Assembly (NCBI GenBank): GCA_008692225.1
Contig: VICG01000014.1
Location: forward strand, 1,178,001 to 1,242,000
Direction of reading: 5' to 3'
Length of the DNA: 64,000 nucleotides
Source: Monilinia fructicola
Taxonomy: Eukaryota > Ascomycota > Leotiomycetes > Helotiales > Sclerotiniaceae
The translations under genes and the position numbers were made by a program. Below the pieces are notes generated by a model. The model saw only the letters and a program-made list of their open reading frames with translations. It was not told the origin of the DNA and did no database searches. Within the stretch, counting starts at the first letter, position 1. Every line of letters begins with the position of its first letter. This document shows, one piece after another, positions 26,368 through 37,547 of this stretch.

Positions 26368-28302
26368 TTAATCGAAAACAATAGCTGCCTTAATAGCACT
26401 CTTGTTCTTGATAGACTCCAAGGCCTCACCCCATTGTTCAAGCTTGAAGGTCTTGTTAACAATTCCCTCAACCTTCACCTTTCCGGAATCGAGGTAGTCG
26501 ATAGCGGCGGCTATTTGTTGTTAGCAACAGGGCTTATATATGTGGCAAGGTGGATGGGGATACTTACGGAACATATAAGTCTCGGAGAAAGAGCCAAGAA
26601 TGGTAATTTCATCACCAAAGATCTTGGATGGTGGCCAGGTAACTCTAGCACTGCTGCTGTAAACACCGTAGACTACGAGCTTGCCTCCACGACGAACGTA
26701 GTTGATGGCATCCTCGAGAATCTTGGCACTACCGGTAGCCTCGACGACGATATCGAAACCATACTTGTACTCGTCCTTGATTTGTTGGAATTGAGCTTCT
26801 GGGTTATCACGGGAAAGTTCGATGTAGATATCAGCAGCATCAAGCTTCTTGGCGAGGTCCATCTTAAGACCTCCGGGTGCAGCAAGGACGACCTTGCATC
26901 CACCATTTTGTCTGAGTAATTGAGCTAGAACAAGACCAGTTGGTCCGGCACCGAACATGAGAACAGTAGATCCCATCTTTGGTGCAATCTTCTCAAGACC
27001 GTGAGCAGCACAAGAAGCTGGCTCGAGGAGTGTGGCATCAACATCTGAAAGGTTCTCGATCTTGAAGACCTTTGCGACGGGGTAGGCACAGTACTCTGCG
27101 AAACCACCATCTACATTGAATTAGCTTTGAAGCCTACTCGAAACTAACAATAAGCTTACCCATAGTAACACCGTGGGCGTTGAAGTTCTCGCAAAGCAAG
27201 GGTTGACCGCGACGGCAGTAGAAGCACTCCTCGCAGAGTTCGGAGTTACTCCCATGAAGTTAGTATATTTGCCAACATGTTGACGGTTGGAACAATACTC
27301 ACTCAGCTACAACCCTGTCACCAACCTTGAAGCTCTTGACCTTAGGTCCAGTGGCGGCAACAACACCGACAGTTTCATGACCTATAAGATTCCAATGTTA
27401 GACCAAGATTGAAGGTGTGACTGAATGTAACATTGTAAACCAGTGACCAATAAGAAAGCCCTTCTCATGTATCCATCTAGGAATCTGAATGAAAGCAAGG
27501 CTTTTTGAGATCACCAATCATATCTACTGGAGGATGATGATATTTCGAGAATATCTGTGTTCATATCTCCAACCAACCAATTGATCAACCAAACAATCAT
27601 TGATGAAGCAACCTGGAATGGGACGATACATCATCGTGTTTGCCAAGAGACGCAACTGCCCTCTCTAGCCATACAAAGGCGAAGAATCGAAGCAAGGAGA
27701 TGAGGGAAGTATGTGAGCATACCAGGAATAAGAGGGAACTACAATACGTCATATCAGCCTTTATACTTATAACAAATTAAACAAACTCGTCCCAAAATGT
27801 TTAGCTCAAAGCACGCCAACACCAGAAGTACCCATCCAGGTGTATATAATCATCCCGCATACACTCGACTCAATTGGCGAAACAGATGGTGGGGAAATAA
27901 GACCACCCCATTTCCATTTCAACGCACATATATAAAGGAGACTCCTCCTCCCTTCTCTCACGTACCTTTGCAATGAATTCTCCCTCGTGGATGTGCAAAT
28001 CGGTTCCGCAGACACCACAGGCCTTGACCTTTACCAAGACATCGTTGTCACGGAGCTTTGGAAGAGGAACATCAACAATTCCGTATTCCTCTGGCTTAGA
28101 GTATCTATGTCGGGTTTGTTCATGTTAACATTTGGTCTTGGGCAGTGTTTTGTTTTCTCCTAGTGGAGGACGATTGAGGGGTGCTTGATTTGGGATACAA
28201 TGCTGTTGACGCTACTGATGCTGTTCCGCCAAAAGTGTTGAGCTAAAGCAAAGGAAGACGTTGTACATACTTCAAAGCTTTCATGGAAGTTGGGAGAGAC
28301 AT
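26368..28302 (-). CDS. Zinc-dependent medium-chain alcohol/polyol dehydrogenase
   Basis: A cytosolic NAD(P)-dependent oxidoreductase of the MDR superfamily, closest in pattern to sorbitol/D-arabinitol dehydrogenases; the exact substrate is not decided. Eight exons (28302-28271, 28104-27966, 27738-27723, 27381-27303, 27248-27160, 27110-26568, 26510-26368) - seven listed blocks in all - close to 346 residues. Catalytic zinc ligands are in CGVCGTDLHIHEGEF and GHETVG; the structural zinc cluster is in CEECFYCRRGQPLLC; the Rossmann motif is VLMFGAGPTGLVLAQLL. The third block encodes only FPLIPG in 16 nt, between introns of 227 and 341 nt that are far longer than others here. The start MSLPTSMKALK has a second Met at codon 7 that aligns with the usual family start. 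Correct block count is seven exons. Confidence 0.9.
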
Positions 28303-30835
28303 GTTGAGTGATGTGTTTTGATGATCAGGATGAAAGGAAGAAGAAGTTGTTTGATATTTGGGTATCTTTACAGTTGTTGAGGGTATTTCGAAATGGGTAT
28401 GAAGAAGAGAGGAAGAGAAAAGAAGAGAGGATTTCCGTCGGCTTACCCTTTTTATGTAGTAGGGGAATGTGATGTACCTAGGTACGTAGCTAGGTAGTAG
28501 GTATCTAGATGGAAAGGGAAGTGACGGGGCATTGGTAGTCAAGGTGGGGTGGGGTATGATATGATCCTGTTTGGATGCATGATATGATATGAATGAATTG
28601 CCCCGCCATTTTCGAGCTACTGGGTATACTGCTTTGACTAGCTGGGCGATTCGCTTCTTGCCATTGGACCCAGAACAAAGTTTGGATGGGGCATGAGTTG
28701 ATACGAGTCTTGAACTTGGAAAAGTGTTATGATGATACAGTCAGTATGTATCATGTATCATATATGGATGGTATGTATGTACAGTACGAGTACTTTGTAC
28801 CTAATACTGTATCCATCCAGATGAAAAAACTAACAAGTACAAATGGGTAGATACAATCAGCACCGAGATGATGAGATCAAAACCGGACGGCGTCATCATT
28901 GATATAGAAAGTATATCTATGATAAAGCTACGATGCAGTTCAACTGTACTTAGTACCTAGTCATCAAATTGGGGAGAAAGGGGGGGGGGAAGGAGGGACG
29001 GCTTCATCGAATGGCATCTAACTTTTTATTGATGGAAGCGAAGAGAACGATGAAGGGGGAAGCGATGAGTAGGTAGTAAGTAAGTATAGTGTACTCTGGA
29101 AGTATGTGTGTATACATACATATTACATTGCATACGGGGATAAAAATGAAAATATACATAAAAATGTATACAGAGTATATTATATCATATCATTCATACC
29201 TAATACCTATTACCTATTGAATGAATATACTTTTCCCCAACCATCCCACGCCGATGCCAAATTGACAAGGAAAGGTGCATTGCAATTTACCAAGATAATT
29301 GAACTCCAATCAGACATCCATATTGAAAGCCATTCAAACGCCATGAAAGGTAAAGGATGAAAGAGAATGCTGTGTCACCCCACGTTCTTACTGTTCTGAC
29401 TGTTCTGACTGCTCTCACTATACACACCATTCTCACCATTTTCACCGTTCTCATGCTGCACAACATTATCTACCGTTGGTAGGTACATAGAAGGTAGATA
29501 TCAACATCATCATTACCTCTACTGTACTCTGCATTAATCTTACCCACCACCATCTAACTATCTACCTTGGTTCTATCGACCTTGGCATATACAATGTACA
29601 TACTCTGGAGTCTGTACAGTGTATATTTACCGACTGGAATCAATGATCAATGATCAATGATCAAATTCAGATCAATCCGATACCAAATTCTAGACCTTCA
29701 GAAGTCTTAATCATCCAAATAGATTCTCCACTGTAAGAATCTTCCCTCATCGGATTATTACCTAGTTATCGTCATTGACAGGAATATATTGTGGTCAAGA
29801 ATAAACATCAACACATAGAATAAGACCGAGCATGAAGTACGATGACGATATTAGCTACGTAGCTTCCACAGATAAGAGGGGAAAGTCCTCTTCTCTTCGG
29901 AGGACTGTACAGGGAAGGGATGACTGGGTTGATTGGGTCAATCAATTGTGTTGCTTGGGCTGATTGGCTTAATTGGCTTGACTGGGTTGACTGTGTTGAC
30001 TGGGTGACTTGGGTTTTGTGTTAAGGTGGATCAAGTTCGGAAAAGATCGCGGGGATTTGGTGGGGTGCTTACTACTTACTGTTCAATCATTTATTCTTAT
30101 TACTCTGTACAGTGTACAGTAGGAACAAGTACCCGTGGACAGCTGTGATTTATTCTGTGAGGATCCATGGACTGACTGACCTCCCATGTATATGGAGTGA
30201 GTATGTACCTAGGTAGTAAGTACTTTGTACGAAGTACAGCTGGAGACTGTAATAACCTTCTTATAAATCCTCACCAATCTCACGACCATGACCCTCTGAT
30301 ATGTCCTCCTCTCCCTTCATTTTGATCTCCCTTGACCTTCTTTACTCTTCTTTACCCTTCTCTTGACTTCGCCGGTTTCTCTGTCCGAAAGACCCGAGTT
30401 CCTTGTTTAGGCATTGAAGATATTCCCTCTCTCCTCTCTTCACAGTCAGCGTTCGGGTTCATTAGGTAATAGGTAATAATTGATTTTATATCAAAGGTCA
30501 AGAGCAACCCATTGTAGCATTGTATCAGAATCACCAGATTATTCACCTCATGCAAGGACATCAAAAAGCCATGAAAAGGAAGCCAGGAATGGGGCAACGC
30601 TTGAGTGAGAGAGTACCATGTTTTCACATCGAAATAAATTGAAGGGGTATTGGAAGAAGCTCGTTATGCTACCTGACAGTTTTGAAGTGTCAACTTCCAC
30701 CTTCGACCTATGCTCCCCCGGCGATTACTTTCACTCGACCTAACGCGCTACTGTCCAGTCGTCCAACCATACAAGTGTTTATGAGGAATTTCTGTCGGAT
30801 GCATCGAGCAAGCGTAAGAAAAGTGTAGAATAGAT
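28303..30835. other. Intergenic, 2.5 kb
   Basis: No coding signal on either strand. It has scattered CCTAGGTA palindromes (28476, 30206), GTACTTTGTAC-like short palindromes (28790, 30220), a G run at about 28980, and a TTGACTGGGTTGATTGG tract at about 29920-30010. Confidence 0.65.
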
Positions 30836-31458
30836 CTACGATGCTGGGGCACCACCACGTCCACGTCCAAATCCACCACGGCTGTAAGAAACAATGTTAG
30901 AATTGACCAATAAAGCATGCTAGATGAGGTTTGGAACTTACAATTGAGGAGCGAACTCTCCTGGGGCGGCACCTTCCTTGCCCTCACCACCCTCACGTCT
31001 GCGGTAATCACCACGGTCACCACGCTCTCCACCGCCACGTCCGCCACGTCCACCGAATGGCTTGCGCTCGCGCTCATCACCACCCATCATTCCACGAGGA
31101 GGAGCGTGGGATCTTTGAACCTTGATGTGTGTAGCTGGGACAATCTCAGCGGGAAGGTGAAGCCATTCGCGGAGGTAGTCGAGACCCTCTGGGGTGAGGG
31201 TGTAGTAGTAGTATTGCCAAGAGAATTGAGTCTTGACAAATCCACGGGAGGTCAAAGATTGACAGGCCTTGACAACGTAAAGGTTGCGGGTATCGATCTC
31301 TGGGTGCTTGTTTTCGTACTCCTTCTTTGCGACAAGTACGCCCTCACGGAACAAGTACTCGTGGATCTTCTTGCGGTCAGCCTTTGGGATAAGCCTGTAA
31401 ATCAATTAATTAGTCGTCTTGCAAGAATAAAATCATGATATTCATCAAAATCTTACAT
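30836..31458 (-). CDS. RPS10: 40S ribosomal protein S10 (eS10)
   Basis: Small-subunit ribosomal protein eS10. Three blocks (31458-31457, 31394-30942, 30881-30836) give 166 residues. The body starts [16 protein letters not shown] and has [30 protein letters not shown] and the [11 protein letters not shown] motif, followed by an RGG-rich tail ([20 protein letters not shown]) typical of eS10. The initiation codon is split: AT ends exon 1 at 31457, a GTAAGA...TTACAG intron follows, and the G of ATG begins exon 2 at 31394. Starting inside the intron at 31405 would give MIYRLIPK, which spoils the conserved MLIPK start. It shares a ~305-bp promoter with SDE2. Confidence 0.95.
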
Positions 31459-31763
31459 CTTGGCGGTTTGGTCGAGGTGCTTAAAAAGTTGTCGTTGTCG
31501 AGAGGTGTTGAGTAGAAAAGCCGAAATAATTGAAGATCTGAATATTTTGATTTTGTGTGGGAGCGCTAGCAAGCGAAATTGTGGCTGAAAGTCGACTGTT
31601 TCACGTGAGACAAGCCACAGCCACATCCACTTTGTCTGTTCTGGATTTCCTATCATCATCTCAAGAACTTAAGACTTCTATATGTTAAAAACAAACAACA
31701 TTTTCAAAAAAAGCGATTACAATTCCAGTTCGATTAACGATAATCATATATCCAGCCGATATC
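31459..31763. promoter_or_regulatory. Divergent promoter RPS10 / SDE2
   Basis: Only about 305 bp separate the two start codons, so both promoters and 5' UTRs must fit here. The SDE2 side is A-rich before its ATG, and a pyrimidine-rich tract faces RPS10. Confidence 0.6.
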
Positions 31764-32888
31764 ATGGCTCCTCAAACAGTCAACGTTTTGTTGACATCGT
31801 TCCCCGGATTGAGCTTACCATCAACTCTATCACTGCCTTTGTCCAGTTCAACGACCATCTCAGAGCTTCAAGATAAACTTTACGAACGCATTCCATCTCA
31901 GGACCGTCGGCTTATTCTGACAACCATTTCAAATAAACTTATTTCCGCCGAGTCATCCTCACCAATCTCAGATCTACTTTCTAGTCCAGAAGATGAATTC
32001 CTGTCCTTACGACTCTCAGCGCGATTATGTGGTGGCAAAGGAGGTTTCGGATCTCAACTTCGTGCAGCAGGTGGTCGTATGTCATCTAAGCGTAAGAAGG
32101 GACAGGGCGATCAAAATGGATCAAGTCGGAATTTGGATGGCCGTAGACTAAGAACAGTCAATGAAGCAAAGGCTTTAGCTGAATATCTGGCCATCAAACC
32201 AGAAATGGCTAAGAAAGACAAGGAAGAGAGGAGGAAGCGATGGGAACAAGTTGTAGAATTGGCAGAACGAAGAGAACAGGAGATTAAGAACGGTACGAAG
32301 GGGAAAGTGGATGGAAAATGGGTTGAGGATAAGGAGGAAGCTGGTGAAAGAACGCGTGAGGCTGTTATTGCCGCTATGAAGGCCGGAAATTATAAGGACA
32401 ACTTGTTGGCAACATCTTCAGGTAGTGGCTCAGGAACCGATGGTTCCACCAGTGAGGAAGATGAGGTTATGGGTGGTACAGACTCTAAAGATACAACTCC
32501 ACCTTCTGAACCCGCGCCTGGTAAACCAAAGGCTATGAGCTTCTTTGGTTTTGATGAGGATGATGAGTTTATGAGTGATGATGAGGAAGGCGAGGAGGAG
32601 GTGGATGAGGAGGATGAGGAAGATGAAAGAGATGAAATTGAAGCCCAGGAGCCTGAGGTTCCCAAGCAAGAGGAAGAAAAAGAAAAAGAAAAGGTTGAGG
32701 TCGAGGTCGAGGTCGAGGAAGTTGCTAAAGAGCCAACACCGCCTCCAGCTCCAGCTCCAACAAAAGGCAAAGGTCGATCAAGGATACCCGTAAAAGCCCC
32801 CACAAAAGCACCAGCAAAGGCTCCCGCTAAAGCTCCTTCCAAACCACCTGCTAATGGACGAGGGAAAGGTAAGGGAAAGGCCAAATAA
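31764..32888 (+). CDS. SDE2: Sde2 ubiquitin-fold spliceosomal / genome-maintenance protein
   Basis: In fission yeast, Sde2 is made as a precursor with an N-terminal ubiquitin-like fold. It is cleaved after a diglycine and the freed Lys-start fragment joins the spliceosome to promote splicing of selected introns. Here residues 1-90 form the ubiquitin-like part, followed by the processing signature [17 protein letters not shown], which predicts cleavage between GG and KGG. A Lys/Arg-rich helical region follows (about 105-200), then a long Asp/Glu run (about 265-300) and a Lys/Ala/Pro tail. It is a single exon of 374 residues. The start [15 protein letters not shown] directly begins the ubiquitin-like strand. 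I do not see a SAP domain at the C-terminus. Confidence 0.93.
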   Translation: MAPQTVNVLLTSFPGLSLPSTLSLPLSSSTTISELQDKLYERIPSQDRRLILTTISNKLISAESSSPISDLLSSPEDEFLSLRLSARLCGGKGGFGSQLRAAGGRMSSKRKKGQGDQNGSSRNLDGRRLRTVNEAKALAEYLAIKPEMAKKDKEERRKRWEQVVELAERREQEIKNGTKGKVDGKWVEDKEEAGERTREAVIAAMKAGNYKDNLLATSSGSGSGTDGSTSEEDEVMGGTDSKDTTPPSEPAPGKPKAMSFFGFDEDDEFMSDDEEGEEEVDEEDEEDERDEIEAQEPEVPKQEEEKEKEKVEVEVEVEEVAKEPTPPPAPAPTKGKGRSRIPVKAPTKAPAKAPAKAPSKPPANGRGKGKGKAK

Positions 32889-33424
32889 AGCGGAATTCGT
32901 ATGCATTGGTATTACAGCGTGGCGTTCGGGTTTATGGATTATAGGAAGACGTTGACGTATTGCTTTGCTAACGATATCCATTCTAAATTGAATTGAACAA
33001 TGATTAATTTTCAACTACAGACTGCCCTTATCACAAATACCATACCCCTCAGTTTCCGTTCCTTTCCTTTCCACATTTGAGAAGCCCTCTGCAGGGTTCT
33101 CATGCTTCCTCTGATATAATCTAGTCAATCATTTCGCGTTACCTAATTTGTGACCGGAACTCATCTTTTCAGTCATGTATTGATGATATTGTGATATATC
33201 CATAGCGCTGATCATGCACATGATTGTGTTAAGTACGAGAGCTTGATAGCGGGGTATCTTGCATGCGCCCTGATAAGTAGATTCTACTCTACTAAAGTGC
33301 ACTCCCATCTTCTCCAGCCCACGATAAGCAATATCAACTCCATATATATACACACACAATTACATACCCAAGATCAAGCTCATAACTTGAATACAAACAT
33401 CTCTATACCCGTCAAAAATCAAAA
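32889..33424. other. Intergenic between SDE2 and the M20 hydrolase
   Basis: 536 bp with no recognised gene. The last 100 bp have a short CA run and an A-rich leader before the downstream ATG. Confidence 0.7.
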
Positions 33425-35796
33425 ATGTCCAGACTCTTTCGCCTAAGCCTCCCCCATCTCAAGCCTCTTAAAGTCCATGAGACCCCGATGGTTAGAATGA
33501 TTAATCGGATAGGAATCATAGGGTCGTATAGGAATATTAGGATGACTAGTTCGATTAGAATTGGTGATGTGAAGGATGAGCAGATTGGAGAAATTACGGC
33601 GAGGATAAATCGGGAAAGGTTGTGGAGGGATTTGCATGAGACTTGTCAGTGGGGAAGGGGGGAGATTTGGGGGACGTATGTCTTTTTTGGTTCTTTTTTT
33701 GTTGTTGCCGTTGCCGTTGCCGTTGCTTTTTGGTTTTTGGGGGGGGGGGAGGGGGGGTATGGATGTGGATAGGGGACGGCGCAGAAGAAGGAAGAGGGCT
33801 TCGGGAAAGTTCCCGAGTCGCTGTTAGGGGTTGCGTGGAAGTTGAATCTTTGATATTGAGGGGATATCTACGAGGTTGGCCCTCCTGCTTAGCATCTCCA
33901 AATACCCAGCTACGAGCCGAGTGGCTCTCCCGAAGAAACCACCCGATCATACAATATCTTTCATCATAATTTCTCAAACCTCATCTTTCCGACTCACGCC
34001 ATATTCTACCCACTGATACATAAATATATGCAGAGGAGAGACAGATCAAGGGATGTCTCGTCTCGCACTTTCAGACGCCGACAAACAAGCTCGAGATTGG
34101 TTTGTTGAAACTACCAAAGCACTTGGTTGCGATGTAAAGATTGACGCTATGGGTATGGATATTTTGTTCTCCTTCCCTTTCCCCCTTTGATATTCTCATC
34201 TCGAGATGTCCGTCGAAAGCGAGGGACTAATGGCGGTTATATAAAGGTAACATATTCGCCGTGAGGCCAGGAAAGAAAAACGCTCCTCCTACGTATGCTG
34301 GAAGTCATTTGGATACGCAGGTATGTTTTTAATCACATTAGGCAACCCCTGGGTACTAGAGTCTAGAACGGCATAATTAATGAGCCTAGCCAACGGGAGG
34401 ACGGTATGACGGAATACTAGGTGTCCATGCAGGGATTGAAGCATTGAGGACGATGAACGATTTGGATATTCAGACGGAATTCCCTACCGGTGTGATTAAC
34501 GTGTGTATTCTCTAGCACTGTTCTTACCAACTTTTACATCTACTAACACAAATAGTGGACAAATGGTACCCTTCGACCCTATTACCCCAACCAACCATTC
34601 CTCTAACTCTGTCCCGTCGTAGAAGAAGGAGCACGTTTCCCCAAATCTATGGTATCATCTGGCGTCTGGGCCCACGACATCCCCCTGTCTTCCGCCCACA
34701 ACCTCCTTGAAGTAAACGGAACGGCTACAATGAAATCCGAACTAGAAAGAATAGGGTATCTAGGGTCAATACCCGCTTCTTATTCCTCAAATCCCATCGG
34801 GGCACATTTTGAGCTGCATATTGAGCAAGGACCAATACTCGAGAGGAGCAAGACGAGGATCGGGATTGTTACGGGTGTGCAGGCCTATAGGTGGCATACA
34901 ATTACGGTGAGGGGGAGGGATTGTCATACTGGTATGTTATACTGTAGTAGGATGTAGTGATGAGACTGTGAATGTGGATGAGATGATTGATGGTTTGTAG
35001 GTACAACTGATTTTGAGAATCGCTCGGATGCTATGCTTACAGCCGCAAAACTCATCCTTCATAGTCATAATAAGGCTGCTGAAATGGGATGTCTAGCATC
35101 AACAGGTTACTATCCCCCGTTTTCAAGTAAATCCCAAGGCAACCTTCTTACATTGGCTAGGGATCCTAACACTCAAGCCTGGATCAACTAATACTGTTCC
35201 TGGCCTGGTACAGTTCTCATTGGATATTAGATGCTCAGAGGATGAAGGACTATTGAAATTTGAGACTGAACTTAGGAAGGATTTCGCGTTGATTGCTACT
35301 GGTGAGCCGATAACGACTCTTGGGGCTAGTGGGAAAAGAGGTAAAGGTTGCACGTTGGATTGGGAACTGGATACGAATTCTCCGGCTACTCATTTCAACG
35401 AAGACTGTATTCGATGCGTGGAAGAAAGTGCCGAGGATTTAGTTAGAACAACATCTGATGCCACTCATCAGTCTGGAACCGTTTCCAATACTTTATTGAA
35501 AATGGTATCAGGCGCTGGTCATGATAGGTAAGACTGTCAAAAAGCTTGATGCGGCCTGTACTGAAAATGCTTTAGCGTCTATACTTCGAGGCATGCTCCG
35601 ACCTCCATGTAAGGCTATGTTCTTCTACCATTCCGGAGTATCACTGACACCGAGTAGGATCTTTGTACCATGTAAAGATGGGGTAAGTCATAACCCGGCT
35701 GAGTATTGCAGCATGGAAGACTGTGGAAACGGCGCACAAGTCTTGCTTGGAGCGATACTGAGATATGACCGAATCAGAGCCTCAAGAGGAGCCTGA
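33425..35796 (+). CDS. M20-family N-carbamoyl-L-amino-acid hydrolase / beta-ureidopropionase-like
   Basis: Enzymes of this family remove the carbamoyl group from N-carbamoyl amino acids and act in pyrimidine or hydantoin catabolism. Ten exons close to 505 residues: 33425-33675, 34034-34152, 34247-34320, 34390-34500, 34556-34565, 34623-34931, 35001-35105, 35161-35527, 35576-35608, 35658-35796. Metal-site motifs are intact: GSHLDTQPTGGRYDG, WTNEEGARF, ELHIEQGP, GHDSVYTS and DGVSHNPAEY. Exon 5 is only 10 nt and encodes WTN plus the first base of the metal-binding Glu codon. Exon 9 is 33 nt. Without both exons the gene looks broken, but with them it is complete. Residues 1-60 are basic and may be a mitochondrial presequence. 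The first intron is about 358 nt and contains GTTGCC repeats and a G run. Confidence 0.9.
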
Positions 35797-35973
35797 ATAG
35801 ACTTGAAAAGCATAATTGATGAATGTCAACATCCCCCACCGTAAACCGAAGCACATCTGATCAAGCCGAAATGTCTCTCATCAATTTGCATAATGACTCT
35901 GTATGATACACATCTACTGCAAACGTCTTCTGCTCCATCTCACCATAATACCACTCTATAAACATCCAATTCC

Positions 35974-36483
35974 TTACTGATCCAACCGAGCTGGGAATGT
36001 TCCGTTGTCTGCAATATACGCATTAGCTAATTCTTGCCTTCCCATCCCCTTCAGATTCCAATACTAACCACGCTGATCATCCCATCTCTCGACCCAGGCA
36101 CTTGGGCACAAAGACTTGTAAGCCAAGAAAAACTGTCCCCCTATCAGTATATATTCCCCAACGCAATCAGTCGCAGAAACGTACTTGGCGGCATGGAGCG
36201 AAATCCTCGCCCTTGGCTAGGATACACTTGTGGTAATCGACATAGTTTTGCCAGCAGTGCTTGGTTTGGTTCTGGTTAGGGAATCGAGCATCGAATCCTA
36301 TATCCTATCATCAGTCGTCTACCCGCTTCGCAAATATCGCCAGGGGAGGAATTGCATACCAGCTATTCAAAAATCCACAGTTAGCAATCAGACCATTTTT
36401 AAATATTGTAACAGTGGGCGGGCCCCCGGGAACCACATACCAGTAACGAACTTGAAGGGTTTGGTCTCGCGTTCTTCAGACAT
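35974..36483 (-). CDS. COX12: Cytochrome c oxidase subunit VIb (Cox12)
   Basis: A small intermembrane-space subunit of respiratory complex IV. Four exons (36483-36441, 36297-36185, 36132-36069, 36008-35974) give 84 residues. It begins [20 protein letters not shown], followed by the family signature [23 protein letters not shown]9C motif ([11 protein letters not shown]) and a CX10C motif ([12 protein letters not shown]) form the coiled-coil-helix-coiled-coil-helix fold imported by Mia40. WVERWDDQR and a short FPARLDQ end follow. All introns are canonical. No presequence is expected. Confidence 0.95.
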
Positions 36484-36724
36484 GTTGGCTTATTTGTTTT
36501 CCGGAGATCACAAGATTTCAGAGAGGAGATTGTGGTGGTGGTAGTAGTCAATTGAGACGAATGGTTTGAGGTTGATTGGAATGACCTGCACTTTCTCTCT
36601 TCGGGATGAGGTCGGCTAAGGCCGAGCTCGCTAGCGCGGAAATACAGGTCCTCCAAAACCTCAGACCACGAAATTCAAGTAGTAATTACATCAGAAAGAC
36701 TTGAAGATTGAACAACTGTTCAAG
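36484..36724. promoter_or_regulatory. Divergent promoter COX12 / B12D-like gene
   Basis: Start codons lie 241 bp apart on opposite strands, and both products are mitochondrial inner-membrane or intermembrane-space proteins. Shared control is plausible. A GA/CCACC-rich segment (about 36525-36560) adjoins the COX12 start. Confidence 0.6.
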
Positions 36725-37210
36725 ATGCATCCTACTGCTGCCGTTAGAATGTTCCAGCCGACCAAGAAGATGTGGTCGCCTGTGCCCGTAAGTTTGTCTG
36801 CTTGTTGATCTTGCGTTGATAGTGGGAGGGCTAATGTTTTTGGCTTTATAGAAGGAGGAGCATAGCGGTACGTTTACCCCACGATTGAGTACTTGAAATA
36901 CTCGTGAATTTGGAGGGAAAGGATAATATGACATGGGAGATGTCTCTTCGGTAGACGGGGAATCGAGACTGACGTCGAAACTAATAGCCCACACCATCTC
37001 TCAACGATTGCGCCAATGGAGAAAGATTCCTCCCGAATTGGTTCCTTTGGGTACGTTTCACACATTACTGGACCACTGCCAGAGCTTCCACTGATATCAA
37101 ATGAAGGAATTGTCGTTGGTGTCGCCGTCTCATTTGGCGTTTACTCTTTGGGCAAAAAATTTATTGTTGACAAGCAAATGCGTCTCTCTCGCCAAAACAG
37201 AAAGGATTAA
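36725..37210 (+). CDS. B12D / NADH-ubiquinone reductase MLRQ-like small mitochondrial protein
   Basis: Four exons (36725-36787, 36852-36867, 36988-37050, 37107-37210) give 81 residues. The sequence HTISQRLRQWRKIPPELVPL precedes a single hydrophobic segment, IVVGVAVSFGVYSLGKKFIV, and a basic tail MRLSRQNRKD. That layout fits the B12D family, which includes the MLRQ subunit associated with respiratory complexes. The second exon is 16 nt (KEEHS plus one base). Assignment to a specific complex is inference. Confidence 0.78.
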
Positions 37211-37547
37211 ACTACTTCTCTGCAAGATTCCGGAGGGAGGTGGAAGTACACTTGATGGGGTTGAGCGAAAAGTTTACATGTTGATATCGCAAGGGGCACG
37301 CTCGAGGGGAGGAAGGACCGAAGGAATTAGTACGCATGCATTGGCCAAACTTCAAATGAGTTGTATAGAACTGGCCCTTATTTCTCGTGAATACAAAGTT
37401 TCTAAACCTGATATCATACTTTACTCCACCCTATGCCCTAAAAAGCAATTGCATTTTTCTTCCTACCGATTGGACTCCGGCTTTACCCTTCCCAAACTCC
37501 TTAGTGAACACATTTCATGACCCATATCCTGTGAACATAGCCCTTCT
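37211..37547. other. Convergent 3' region
   Basis: 337 bp between two convergent genes. It probably contains both 3' UTRs, and nothing else is seen. Confidence 0.65.

Noticed and set aside
35521..35796. Reading the 3' part of the M20 hydrolase as frameshifted
   Set aside because: A 33-nt exon at 35576-35608 with proper borders restores the conserved GHDSVYTS...TSMIFVPC text.
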